Positions 51,037-59,792 of a stretch of DNA of 64,000 nt are shown piece by piece; position 1 is the stretch's first letter, and each line of letters begins with the position of its first letter. Position numbers and translations under genes: made by a program. Source of the stretch: CBDIHH01 sp965279095 (GTDB lineage Bacteria > Pseudomonadota > Alphaproteobacteria > Caulobacterales > Caulobacteraceae). A model generated the notes under the pieces. The model ran no database searches. It worked only from the letters and a program-made list of their open reading frames with translations, and was not told the origin of the DNA. The stretch is taken from positions 186,001 through 250,000 of the forward strand of contig CBDIHH010000006.1 of NCBI GenBank assembly GCA_965279095.1. The letters are read 5' to 3'.

Positions 51037-54000
51037 ATGGCTCGATTTCAGGCTGGCAGCAGCGCGGACATGTCCACTTGGGACCTGACCGACCTCAAGA
51101 ACGCCACTGTCACCTCGTCCAGCGGGACCCAGGTGGTTCTGACCGGGGTCGAGTCCACCTACACCTTCAAGGGGACCTTCACCGCGTTCGACGGCCTCGG
51201 CCGTCCGTCCGCCGGGACCGTCACCTACATTTCAATCCTGTCGGACGGCTTCACGGACGTGATCGACCAGTTCGGGATGCCGGCCTCGATCCTGTTCGGC
51301 TATGTCGACGCCCTTGACGCGGCGGGTTTCCGCGACCGGTTGACCCAGGGCGTCGACCTGTTCCTCGGCTCCTCCGGAGACGATCACTTCCTGGGCGGGT
51401 CGGCCAATGACCAGCTGTTCGGCGCCCAGGGACACGATTCGCTGGAAGGGGGAGACGGCGACGACGTGCTGACCGGCGGGCCCGGAAACGACACCCTTGT
51501 CGGCGGCAATGAGATCTACTCCGACCGGGCGTCCTACCAGTTCGCCGGCTCCGGGGTCACGGTCAGCCTCGCCATCGCCGGCGCCCAATCGGTGGGCGCG
51601 GGGCTTGGGCTCGACACCCTGATCGGCATCGAGGGCATCACCGGTTCGGAGTTCGGCGATTCCCTGACCGGATCGGATAACACCGGCTCGGACCACGCCG
51701 AGGTGTTCGAGGGCCGGGGCGGCAACGACACCATCAATGGCGGCGCAGGCGACGACGGGGCGGTCTATTGGGGCGCGACCTCGGGCGTCACGGTCAGCCT
51801 GCTGCTGCAGGGGACCGCCCAGGCGGTCGGCGGCGGACAGGGCTCCGATACGCTGTTCAATATCGAGAACCTCTCCGGCGGGGACTTCAACGACGTTCTG
51901 ACGGGCGACGCCAACGACAACGAACTGCTGGGCGGCGCCGGCAACGACAGCCTCTACGGCGGCGACGGCGACGACAACCTCAATGGTCTGACGGGCACGG
52001 ACTATCTCGACGGCGGCGCCGGGCGTGACCAGGTGGGCTACTGGTATGGCGCGACCGGCGGCGTCACCGTGGATCTCACCATCGCCGGCGCGCAGGCGGT
52101 CGGCGGGGGCTATGGAACCGAGACCCTCGTGAGCATCGAGGGCGTGCTCGGCAGTATCTACGGCGACACCATCACTGGCAACGGCGGAGAGAATGAGCTG
52201 GAGGGAGACGCCGGCGCCGACGTCATCCAGGGAGCGGGCGGCGACGACATCATCAACGGCGGCGCGGGCGACGACACCCTTGACGGCGGCAGCGGCAACG
52301 ATCTGGCGAGCTATTTCGACGCCGTCAGCGGCGTCACCGTCAGTCTGGCGCTGCAGGGCCAGGCGCAGAATGTGGGCGGCGGCCAGGGCACGGACCTGCT
52401 CACCGGTTTCGAAAACCTGGCGGGCAGCGATTTCAACGATATCCTGACCGGCGACGGCGCCGCCAACTTCTTCTACAGCGGCTCTGGGGATGACGTCATC
52501 AACGGCGCCAACGGGGCCGACGCGGTCTTCTACTTCGGCGCCGCCAGCGACTACAGCGTGGTTGAGCAGCTGGACGGATCGATCAAGGTCACCGACCTGC
52601 GCCTGGGCTCGCCCGACGGGGTCGACACCCTGACGGGGATCGAAAGCCTGCGGTTCTCCATCTCCGACACTCCGCCTTTCCCGGGCGTGGATACGCCCGT
52701 GGCGACCCTTGTGGGCGGGGCGGTGATCCAGGGCACGGGCGGCGATGACACCATCTCCACCAGCAAGACCGTGGTCGGCCAGCCCAAGGCGACGATCCAC
52801 GCCGACCTGATCTACGGCGGCGCCGGCAAGGACGCCCTGGACGGGGGCGCGGGCGCGGACGCCATGTTCGGCGGCGCCGGCGACGACACCTTCACGGTCG
52901 ACAACATCCATGACGAGGTCAACGAACTGGCCGGCGAGGGGACCGACAGCGTCAAGGCCTCGGTGAGCTACACCCTGGCGGCGGAGGTCGAGAACCTGAC
53001 CCTGACGGGCGCCGCGGCCATCGACGGGATCGGCAACGGCCTGGCCAACAAGATCACCGGCAACAACGCGGCCAATGTGCTGGGCGGCGGCGACGGCGAC
53101 GACCAGATCAAGGGCATGGGCGGGATCGATATCCTGGTGGGCGGGGCCGGGGCCGACAAGCTCGACGGCGGGATGGGCGCCGACATCATGCAAGGCGGGG
53201 CCGACAACGACAGCTATACGGTGGACGATTCCGGCGACCAGGTGATCGAGGCCGCGGACGAGGGCATCGATAGCGTCAGCGCCTCGGCGACCTTCGCCCT
53301 GGGCGCCAATGTCGAGAATCTCACCCTTACCGGGGCGGCGGCCATCGACGGGACCGGCAACGATCTCGACAACAAGCTCACCGGCAATGCGGCGGCCAAT
53401 GTGCTAACGGGCAATGGCGGGGCCGACCAGCTGAAGGGCCTGGACGGGGCCGACGTCCTGTGGGGCGGGGCCGGCGCCGACAAGCTGGACGGCGGCCTAG
53501 GCGCCGACGAGATGCGCGGCGGGGCGGACAACGACGGCTACACGGTCGACGACGCCGGCGACACGGTCATCGAGAACGCGGCCGAGGGCAACGACACCGT
53601 CAGCGCCTCGGTGAGCTTCAGCCTCGGGGCCAACGTCGAGAACCTGACCCTCACGGGATCGGCGGCGATCAACGGGACCGGCAACGAGCTGGCCAACACC
53701 CTCAAGGGCAACGCCGGCGACAATGTGCTGACCGGCGGCGCCGGCAAGGACAGCCTGACGGGCGGCGCGGGCGCGGACACCTTCGTCTTCGGCCCGGCCC
53801 TGGCCACCAGCACCGACAAGATCAGCGACTTCGCCCACGGGGTCGATCACCTGGCCTTCCAGGCGGCGGACTATGGCCTGTCCGCGGGGGCGCTGAGCGC
53901 GTCAAACCTCGTGTTCGGCGCGGCGGCCACCGACGCCCACGCCGAGTTCATCTACGACGCGGCCAAGAAGACCCTGCTGTGGGACGCCGACGGCGTCGGC

Positions 54001-54078
54001 GGCGCGGCCGCGGTCGCGGTGGCCACCTTCTCGACGGCGGTCACCCTGACGGCGGCGGACTTCGTGATTCTGGCTTAG
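51037..54078 (+). CDS. RTX protein 2 (1,013 aa)
   Basis: ATG 51037, with GGGAGA upstream, starts a protein with a 100-residue beta-rich N-terminal domain (MARFQAGSSADMSTWDLTDL to TQGVDLFLGSSGDDHFLGG). Four repeats of GVTVSLxxxGxAQxVGGGxGxDTL-IExLxGSxFxDxLTG alternate with RTX nonapeptides (residues about 170-490). A YSVVEQLDG module, the KTVVGQP linker, three NVENLTLTGxAAI repeats and the shared C-terminal domain ending AADFVILA follow. There is no signal peptide; type I secretion is inferred from the C-terminus and the nearby exporter. Calcium-dependent folding outside the cell is the family norm. Confidence 0.9.
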   Translation: MARFQAGSSADMSTWDLTDLKNATVTSSSGTQVVLTGVESTYTFKGTFTAFDGLGRPSAGTVTYISILSDGFTDVIDQFGMPASILFGYVDALDAAGFRDRLTQGVDLFLGSSGDDHFLGGSANDQLFGAQGHDSLEGGDGDDVLTGGPGNDTLVGGNEIYSDRASYQFAGSGVTVSLAIAGAQSVGAGLGLDTLIGIEGITGSEFGDSLTGSDNTGSDHAEVFEGRGGNDTINGGAGDDGAVYWGATSGVTVSLLLQGTAQAVGGGQGSDTLFNIENLSGGDFNDVLTGDANDNELLGGAGNDSLYGGDGDDNLNGLTGTDYLDGGAGRDQVGYWYGATGGVTVDLTIAGAQAVGGGYGTETLVSIEGVLGSIYGDTITGNGGENELEGDAGADVIQGAGGDDIINGGAGDDTLDGGSGNDLASYFDAVSGVTVSLALQGQAQNVGGGQGTDLLTGFENLAGSDFNDILTGDGAANFFYSGSGDDVINGANGADAVFYFGAASDYSVVEQLDGSIKVTDLRLGSPDGVDTLTGIESLRFSISDTPPFPGVDTPVATLVGGAVIQGTGGDDTISTSKTVVGQPKATIHADLIYGGAGKDALDGGAGADAMFGGAGDDTFTVDNIHDEVNELAGEGTDSVKASVSYTLAAEVENLTLTGAAAIDGIGNGLANKITGNNAANVLGGGDGDDQIKGMGGIDILVGGAGADKLDGGMGADIMQGGADNDSYTVDDSGDQVIEAADEGIDSVSASATFALGANVENLTLTGAAAIDGTGNDLDNKLTGNAAANVLTGNGGADQLKGLDGADVLWGGAGADKLDGGLGADEMRGGADNDGYTVDDAGDTVIENAAEGNDTVSASVSFSLGANVENLTLTGSAAINGTGNELANTLKGNAGDNVLTGGAGKDSLTGGAGADTFVFGPALATSTDKISDFAHGVDHLAFQAADYGLSAGALSASNLVFGAAATDAHAEFIYDAAKKTLLWDADGVGGAAAVAVATFSTAVTLTAADFVILA

Positions 54079-54096
54079 GGCAGAGGGACTTCGCAC

Positions 54097-54119
54097 AAGC
54101 CCAGGCTTTGGCTGGGCTT
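54097..54119. terminator. Stem-loop after RTX protein 2 gene
   Basis: AAGCCCAG (54097-54104) and CTGGGCTT (54112-54119) are perfect complements around a seven-base loop, 18 bases after the stop. Only a short T/A stretch follows, but the position suits a terminator separating this gene from RTX gene 3. Confidence 0.65.
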
Positions 54120-54320
54120 AAAGATCGGCGGCTGCCCAATCGCACTCAGGGTCGTTGCTCCCAAGCGGCGAACACAGAGGGCTTGCGCGCCGCCAAGGTC
54201 GGGCCGGGCTCTTCAGAGAACACCGTTCGACTTGATTGTTTTGGCGCCTTACGCTGAGCGAGGGGCGGACAAACGCGCCGGCCGTCGGCCGCACGCATGT
54301 CCAGGCGGGGAGCGATCGAT

Positions 54321-57164
54321 TTGACAACCATCAAAGCCGCAAACGGCGCGAACGGCGTCAACGGCGTCAGCGGGGCCGTAAGCTTAGGGCCGGGCGGCGA
54401 CGGCTCCGACGGCCTGGGCGGCGCCGACATAGCACTTTATGGCTCGTCAGCCGATCCGTCGCTTGATGTGTACGGCGGCGAAGGCGGCAACGGCGGCATG
54501 GGCGGATGGGCCTACTCAACCTACTACTATGTGCTGCCCAGGGGCTTTGACGGCGGGGATGCCGGCGATGGCGCGGAAGGCGGCGACGCTTCTGTTGAGT
54601 TCAACGGGCAAACCGCCAGCGGACTGCGGGCCGTCAGCTATGGAGGAAGTGGCGGTAGCGGCGGTCCCGGCGGCCGGGCCATGCATTTTGAGAGCTATTT
54701 GAGCTACCTCTACCCAGTGATAGGCGGCTCCGGTGGCGATGCCGGCAATGGCGCGGTCGGGGGCGACGCCCTGACGAATGTGAACTTCAATACGTTGACG
54801 GGCCCCACGTCGGCTTATTTGCAGGCGTCATCCATTGGAGGTCGCGGCGGCAGCGGCGGCGGCGGCCAAGGCGGCTTTTGGGGGCAGGGCGGGAGCGGGA
54901 TCACGCCGGGGGCCATCGGGACCGTGGGGGTGGCCGCGCAGGGCGGTCTCGCCGAGACCCAGGTCAACGGCAATGTCATAACGAGCCCGAACGGTGGCAT
55001 TAGCGCCAGCGCCTCTGGCGGCTCTGGCGGCACAGGAGGGTCACTAACCTATAGCGCCGACGTCCTGACCTCCAACCCCTCTACCCCCGGCGGCGTTGGG
55101 GGGGACGCCCGGGTTCAGGTGAGCGGCAACGTTTTCACCGGGGCCCCAGGCGCCAATAATTTCTCACTCACTGCGTACGCCTTCGGCGGCGCCGGCGGGC
55201 CTGGATTTTTGGGCGGGGCCGTGGGGGCTGCTGGCTTAGGCGAAGCCTTGGTGTTCGGCAATACGATCGACCTAGGCGACGGCAACGACACGCTCACCAT
55301 CGACCTCTCAGTGAGCGTTGGCGGGACACTGGTGTTCGCAGGCAACACCTTTGCCGGCGGCGCCGGCTTCGACACCCTTGCGATCGTGGGGCGCTACTAC
55401 GTGCCTACGGTTGGATTTCTCGGCCCACTCCTAGTCGACCTCTCGGCCAATACCATCACCGGGTTCGAGAAGATCCAGGGCTCGGACAATTCCGACGGCA
55501 TCACCGGAACGGTGGGTGCGGATGTCCTTGACGGCGGCGGCGGTAGTGACGTCCTGAAAGGCGGGGGCGGCGACGACAGCCTGACCGGCGGCACGGGGGC
55601 CGATACGCTGGAGGGCGGGTCGGGCATCGATACGGCGGTCTATACAGGGCTACGCGCCAACTATGCGGTGCTGGACCTGGGTGATGGCGCCTTTCGCATC
55701 ACCGACCTGCGCGCCGGTGCGCCCGACGGCATCGACACCCTGAGAGGCTTCGAGTTCATCAAGTTCTCCGACCAAACGGTCGCAGCGGCTGTTCTATTGG
55801 GCGGGGTGGTGATCACCGGTACGGCGGAGGTAGACACGATCTCGGCCACCAAGACCGTCGCCGGCCAGCCCCTGCCGACGACCCACAATGACCTGATCTA
55901 TGGCCTCGACAGCAACGATGTTCTGGACGGAGCCGGCGGGGCTGACGCCATGATCGGCGGGCTGGGCGACGACAGCTACACCGCCGACCATGTGGGCGAC
56001 GAGGCCATCGAGTTGGCCGGCCAGGGCATCGATAGCGTCAAGGCGTCGGTGAGTTACACCCTGGGCGACAACCTAGAGAACCTGACCCTGACCGGCGCGG
56101 CGGCCATCGACGGGACGGGCAACGGCCTGGCCAACAAGATCACTGGCAACAACGCCGCTAACGTACTGACCGGCCTGGGCGGCGACGACCAGATCAAGGG
56201 CATGGGCGGGGCCGACACCCTGTGGGGCGAGTCTGGCGCCGACAAGCTCGATGGCGGGACGGGCGCTGACACGATGTACGGCGGAGCCGACAACGACAGC
56301 TATACGGTGGACGATTCCGGCGACCAGGTGATCGAGGCCGCAGACGAGGGCATCGATAGCGTCAGCGCCTCTGCGACCTTCACCCTGGGCGCCAACGTCG
56401 AGAACCTCACCCTCACCGGGGCGGCGGCCATCGACGGGACCGGCAACGACCTCGACAACAAGCTCACCGGCAATGCGGCGGCCAATGTGCTGACCGGAAA
56501 CGGCGGCGCCGACCAGCTCAAGGGCATGGATGGCGCCGACGTCCTGTGGGGCGGGGCCGGCGCCGACAAGCTCGACGGCGGCCTAGGCGCCGACGAGATG
56601 CGCGGCGGGGCGGACAAAGACGGCTATACGGTTGACGACGCCGGCGACACGGTCATCGAGAACGCCGCCGAGGGTAACGACACGGTGAGCGCCTCGGTGA
56701 GCTTCATCCTGGGGGCCAACGTCGAGAACCTGACCCTCACCGGGGCCGCCGCCATCGACGGGACCGGCAACGAGCTGGCCAACACCCTCAAGGGCAACGC
56801 CGGCGACAATGTGCTGACCGGCGGCGCTGGCAAGGACAGCCTGACGGGCGGCGCGGGGGCGGACACCTTTGTCTTCGGCCCGGCCCTGGCCACCAGCACC
56901 GACAAGATCAGCGATTTTGCCCACGGGGTCGACCACCTCGCCTTCCATGCGGCGGACTATGGCCTGACCGCGGGGGAGCTGGACCCGGCCAACCTCGTCC
57001 TCGGCCCCGCGGCCACCCACGCCCACGCCGAGTTCGTCTACGATGCCGCCAAGAAGACCCTCTACTGGGACGCCGACGGTTTCGGCGGCGCGGCGGCGGT
57101 CGCGGTGGCCACCTTCTCGACGGCGGTGACCCTGACGGCAGCGGATTTCGTCATCCTGGCCTGA
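54321..57164 (+). CDS. RTX protein 3 with Gly-rich repeat N-terminus
   Basis: TTG 54321 has GGGGAG (54307-54312) at ideal spacing; ATG 54297 lacks a ribosome site but is in frame (955 residues). Residues 1-370 consist of repeating units: a strand pair of the form V-x-GN-x-(I/F)-T plus about 15 hydrophobic/small residues, then glycine-rich loops such as GGSGGSGGPGG and GGRGGSGGGGQGG. Then come RTX repeats, one YAVLDLGDG module, the KTVAGQPLPT linker, three NxENLTLTGAAAI repeats and the shared C-terminal domain. The 5' part uses more A/T-ending codons than the rest. Probably exported by T1SS; the N-terminal domain may be a beta-solenoid or polyglycine-helix bundle. Confidence 0.88.
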   Translation: MTTIKAANGANGVNGVSGAVSLGPGGDGSDGLGGADIALYGSSADPSLDVYGGEGGNGGMGGWAYSTYYYVLPRGFDGGDAGDGAEGGDASVEFNGQTASGLRAVSYGGSGGSGGPGGRAMHFESYLSYLYPVIGGSGGDAGNGAVGGDALTNVNFNTLTGPTSAYLQASSIGGRGGSGGGGQGGFWGQGGSGITPGAIGTVGVAAQGGLAETQVNGNVITSPNGGISASASGGSGGTGGSLTYSADVLTSNPSTPGGVGGDARVQVSGNVFTGAPGANNFSLTAYAFGGAGGPGFLGGAVGAAGLGEALVFGNTIDLGDGNDTLTIDLSVSVGGTLVFAGNTFAGGAGFDTLAIVGRYYVPTVGFLGPLLVDLSANTITGFEKIQGSDNSDGITGTVGADVLDGGGGSDVLKGGGGDDSLTGGTGADTLEGGSGIDTAVYTGLRANYAVLDLGDGAFRITDLRAGAPDGIDTLRGFEFIKFSDQTVAAAVLLGGVVITGTAEVDTISATKTVAGQPLPTTHNDLIYGLDSNDVLDGAGGADAMIGGLGDDSYTADHVGDEAIELAGQGIDSVKASVSYTLGDNLENLTLTGAAAIDGTGNGLANKITGNNAANVLTGLGGDDQIKGMGGADTLWGESGADKLDGGTGADTMYGGADNDSYTVDDSGDQVIEAADEGIDSVSASATFTLGANVENLTLTGAAAIDGTGNDLDNKLTGNAAANVLTGNGGADQLKGMDGADVLWGGAGADKLDGGLGADEMRGGADKDGYTVDDAGDTVIENAAEGNDTVSASVSFILGANVENLTLTGAAAIDGTGNELANTLKGNAGDNVLTGGAGKDSLTGGAGADTFVFGPALATSTDKISDFAHGVDHLAFHAADYGLTAGELDPANLVLGPAATHAHAEFVYDAAKKTLYWDADGFGGAAAVAVATFSTAVTLTAADFVILA

Positions 57165-57335
57165 TCCGACCGGGCTGGCTGACGACCAAGGCGTGAAGCG
57201 CAGGACCAAGTCGCGGGTAGCTGAGGCCATGCCGGGGTTGGGCATAGGTCAATAAGCCGCCTGGGCGACGGTCGGCGCTATCGAAAAGGCTAATGTGCTG
57301 GGCAAGCCCTTCAATGGACAAGAGAGAGAAGCGAT

Positions 57336-59702
57336 ATGGAGCCAATCGTAGGCACGTCGGGCAAAGACGGTGACCCGGGCGGCAACGTCGGGCCGAGTTC
57401 GGCATCTTTGATTGCCGGGGACGGCGAGAATGGCGGAGACGGCCAAGACGTTGTCGACCCCCAGGTCGGATTGACGATAGCGGGCTCCCTGACCTACGAG
57501 GTCAGAGGGGGCGCCGGTGGGGCTGGTGGTCGAGGCGGTAACAACCAGAGCCACGGTCCAGGCTCGAACGGCGGCGACGGCGGCGACGGCGGTGACGCCT
57601 CAGGCCATCTTAGCGACCTTCATGCTGCCAATGCGTCGGCAATCACTGTGACAGTCATCGGTGGCTTGGCGGGGGCAGCAGGATCGAGCGGCGCCCACGT
57701 ATTTCCCGGCCCGGGAATGGTCGGCGATGGTGGTTCGGCCGGAGATGCGGCCGCCCTCTTCGACAACAGCACCTTCACGGCGACCAGCATAACCGTAACG
57801 GCGATTACGTCGGGGGGCGCGTCAGGCGTCAGTCCCGAGGGCGCCGCCTATTCGGGTGCGGGCGGCAACAGCGGGAGAGCGACGGCGGCATTCGAAAACA
57901 ACCATGTCTCCGCTGGACTGTCGTCCTCGTCCTTTAGCGTGATCGCGCAGGGCAATTCTGGCGCAAAGGGGTCCTCGGACGGCTCTAACGGCGATTCTAC
58001 TGCGTCCTTCATCGGCAATAGCATCACGGCCGGCGGGTTCGTATCGATCCTGCTCTACGCCAACGGACAACCGAGGGTTGCGGGGCTGGCCAGCCCACAG
58101 CCGGCGGCGCATGTCGAGTTCACCGGCAACACCGTCACATTTAGCGGAGGCAACGATACGCTTAGCATTAACCTGCTTGCCCAGTCGAACAACTCGACAG
58201 CGAACGCCAGCATCACCATGACCGGCAATGTCTTCATCGGTGGCGGCGGCAACGACGCGCTGAACTTCACCGTCGAAAGCGGCTTGATTGCCTTCGACAT
58301 GCTGGAGAATACCGTCACCGGCTTCGAAGAGATCCGGGCGCAGGGCGAAACCAATACACTTAAGGGCGACAACCTCGCCAACTCCTTCCTGGGGTCTACC
58401 GGCGCCGACACCCTGTGGGGCCGCGGCGGTGACGATGTCCTCCGGGGCGGCGGGGGCGCCGATACCCTCGACGGCGGCGACGGCGAGGACACTGCGGTCT
58501 TTACTGGCATGTGGAGCCAGTACGCCTTCGGCAAGCTGGCGAATGGCGCCATCACGGTCACGGATACGCGCGCGGGGTCGCCCGACGGATTGGACACCCT
58601 CACCCATGTCGAGTTCCTGAGATTCTCGGACCAGACGGTCCGGGCTGGGATCCAGGTCGGGGTCGGCGGCGTCGTGATCCAGGGGACGGCCGGAGACGAT
58701 GTCATCGCCGGTAGCAAGACGGTGGTCGGTCAGCCCATGGCGACGGCCAACCCGGACGTGATCTTCGGCTATGGCGGCAAGGACGCCCTGGACGGCGGCG
58801 CGGGCGCCGACAGCCTCTATGGCGGCGACGGCGACGACACCTATACCGTCGATAACCTCTACGACGAGATCACCGAGGCCGCTGGCGAGGGGACCGATAC
58901 GGTCAAGTCGTCGGTCAGCTTCACCCTGGGGGCCAATATCGAAAACCTCAGCTTCAAGGACGGCGCCGCCGTCGACGGGACCGGCAACGACCTGGCCAAC
59001 AAGATCACCGGCAACGCCTCAGTCAATGTGCTGACCGGGGCCGGCGGGGCCGACCAGCTGAAGGGCTTGGCCGGCAATGACGTGCTGTGGGGCGGCGCAG
59101 GCGCCGACAAGCTCGACGGCGGGACCGGGGCGGACGAGATGCACGGCGGGGCCGACAACGACAGCTACACCGTGGACGATCTCGGCGACACGGTGCTGGA
59201 GGACGCTGACGGCGGCAAGGACACGGTGACCTCGACCGTGACCTTTACCCTGGGAGCCAATGTCGAGAACCTGACCCTGAAGGATGGAGCCGCCGACGGG
59301 ACCGGCAATGAGCTGGCCAACACCATCAAGGGCAACGCCGGCGAAAATGTGCTGACCGGGGGCCTCGGTAAGGACAGCCTGACCGGCGGGGCGGGGGCCG
59401 ACACCTTCGTGTTCGGGGCGGCTCTGGCTACGAGCACCGACAAGATCAGTGATTTCGAGCACGGGATCGACCACCTGGCCTTCCACGCGGGAGACTACGG
59501 CCTGACCGCGGGGGCGCTGGACCCGGCCAACCTCGTCCTCGGCCCCGCGGCCACCCACGCCCACGCCGAGTTCGTCTACGACGCCGCCAAGAAGACCCTC
59601 TACTGGGACGCCGACGGTTTCGGCGGCGCGGCCGCGGTCGCGGTGGCCACCTTCTCGACGGCGGTCACCCTGACGGCGAGCGACTTCGTGATTCTGGCTT
59701 AG
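57336..59702 (+). CDS. RTX protein 4 with Gly-rich repeat N-terminus
   Basis: ATG 57336, preceded by AGAGAGAG, gives 788 residues. The N-terminal 330 residues repeat the architecture of RTX protein 3 with different sequence: GGDGGDGGDASG-type loops and units such as FENNHVSAG, FIGNSITAGG, FTGNTVTFSGG and MTGNVFIGGG, each followed by a strand. An RTX block, a YAFGKLANG module, the KTVVGQPMAT linker, two NxENLxxKDGAA repeats and the common C-terminal domain follow. It has no signal peptide. It follows RTX protein 3 by 171 bases and shares long near-identical DNA with its 3' end. Confidence 0.88.
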   Translation: MEPIVGTSGKDGDPGGNVGPSSASLIAGDGENGGDGQDVVDPQVGLTIAGSLTYEVRGGAGGAGGRGGNNQSHGPGSNGGDGGDGGDASGHLSDLHAANASAITVTVIGGLAGAAGSSGAHVFPGPGMVGDGGSAGDAAALFDNSTFTATSITVTAITSGGASGVSPEGAAYSGAGGNSGRATAAFENNHVSAGLSSSSFSVIAQGNSGAKGSSDGSNGDSTASFIGNSITAGGFVSILLYANGQPRVAGLASPQPAAHVEFTGNTVTFSGGNDTLSINLLAQSNNSTANASITMTGNVFIGGGGNDALNFTVESGLIAFDMLENTVTGFEEIRAQGETNTLKGDNLANSFLGSTGADTLWGRGGDDVLRGGGGADTLDGGDGEDTAVFTGMWSQYAFGKLANGAITVTDTRAGSPDGLDTLTHVEFLRFSDQTVRAGIQVGVGGVVIQGTAGDDVIAGSKTVVGQPMATANPDVIFGYGGKDALDGGAGADSLYGGDGDDTYTVDNLYDEITEAAGEGTDTVKSSVSFTLGANIENLSFKDGAAVDGTGNDLANKITGNASVNVLTGAGGADQLKGLAGNDVLWGGAGADKLDGGTGADEMHGGADNDSYTVDDLGDTVLEDADGGKDTVTSTVTFTLGANVENLTLKDGAADGTGNELANTIKGNAGENVLTGGLGKDSLTGGAGADTFVFGAALATSTDKISDFEHGIDHLAFHAGDYGLTAGALDPANLVLGPAATHAHAEFVYDAAKKTLYWDADGFGGAAAVAVATFSTAVTLTASDFVILA

Positions 59703-59720
59703 AGCCGTCGGCGGCGGCGC

Positions 59721-59760
59721 TGCCCCCTCCACCATGCTGCGCATGGTCCCCCTCCCCCGC
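59721..59760. repeat. GC-rich hairpin repeat, family copy (reverse orientation)
   Basis: Read on the minus strand this is GCGGGGGAGGGGGACC, stem CCATGC-GCA-GCATGG, then GGTGGAGGGGGC. The flanks match those at 10204 and 28938, while the central stem has a different but still complementary sequence. It lies between the converging RTX gene 4 and chromate transporter gene. Confidence 0.75.
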
Positions 59761-59792
59761 GGCGGCCTTCGGCCTTGCGGGGGAAGAGAGGC

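Noticed and set aside
57165..57335. Possible short gene between RTX genes 3 and 4
   Set aside because: No frame combines a start, ribosome site and reasonable composition; it is most likely the leader of RTX gene 4.
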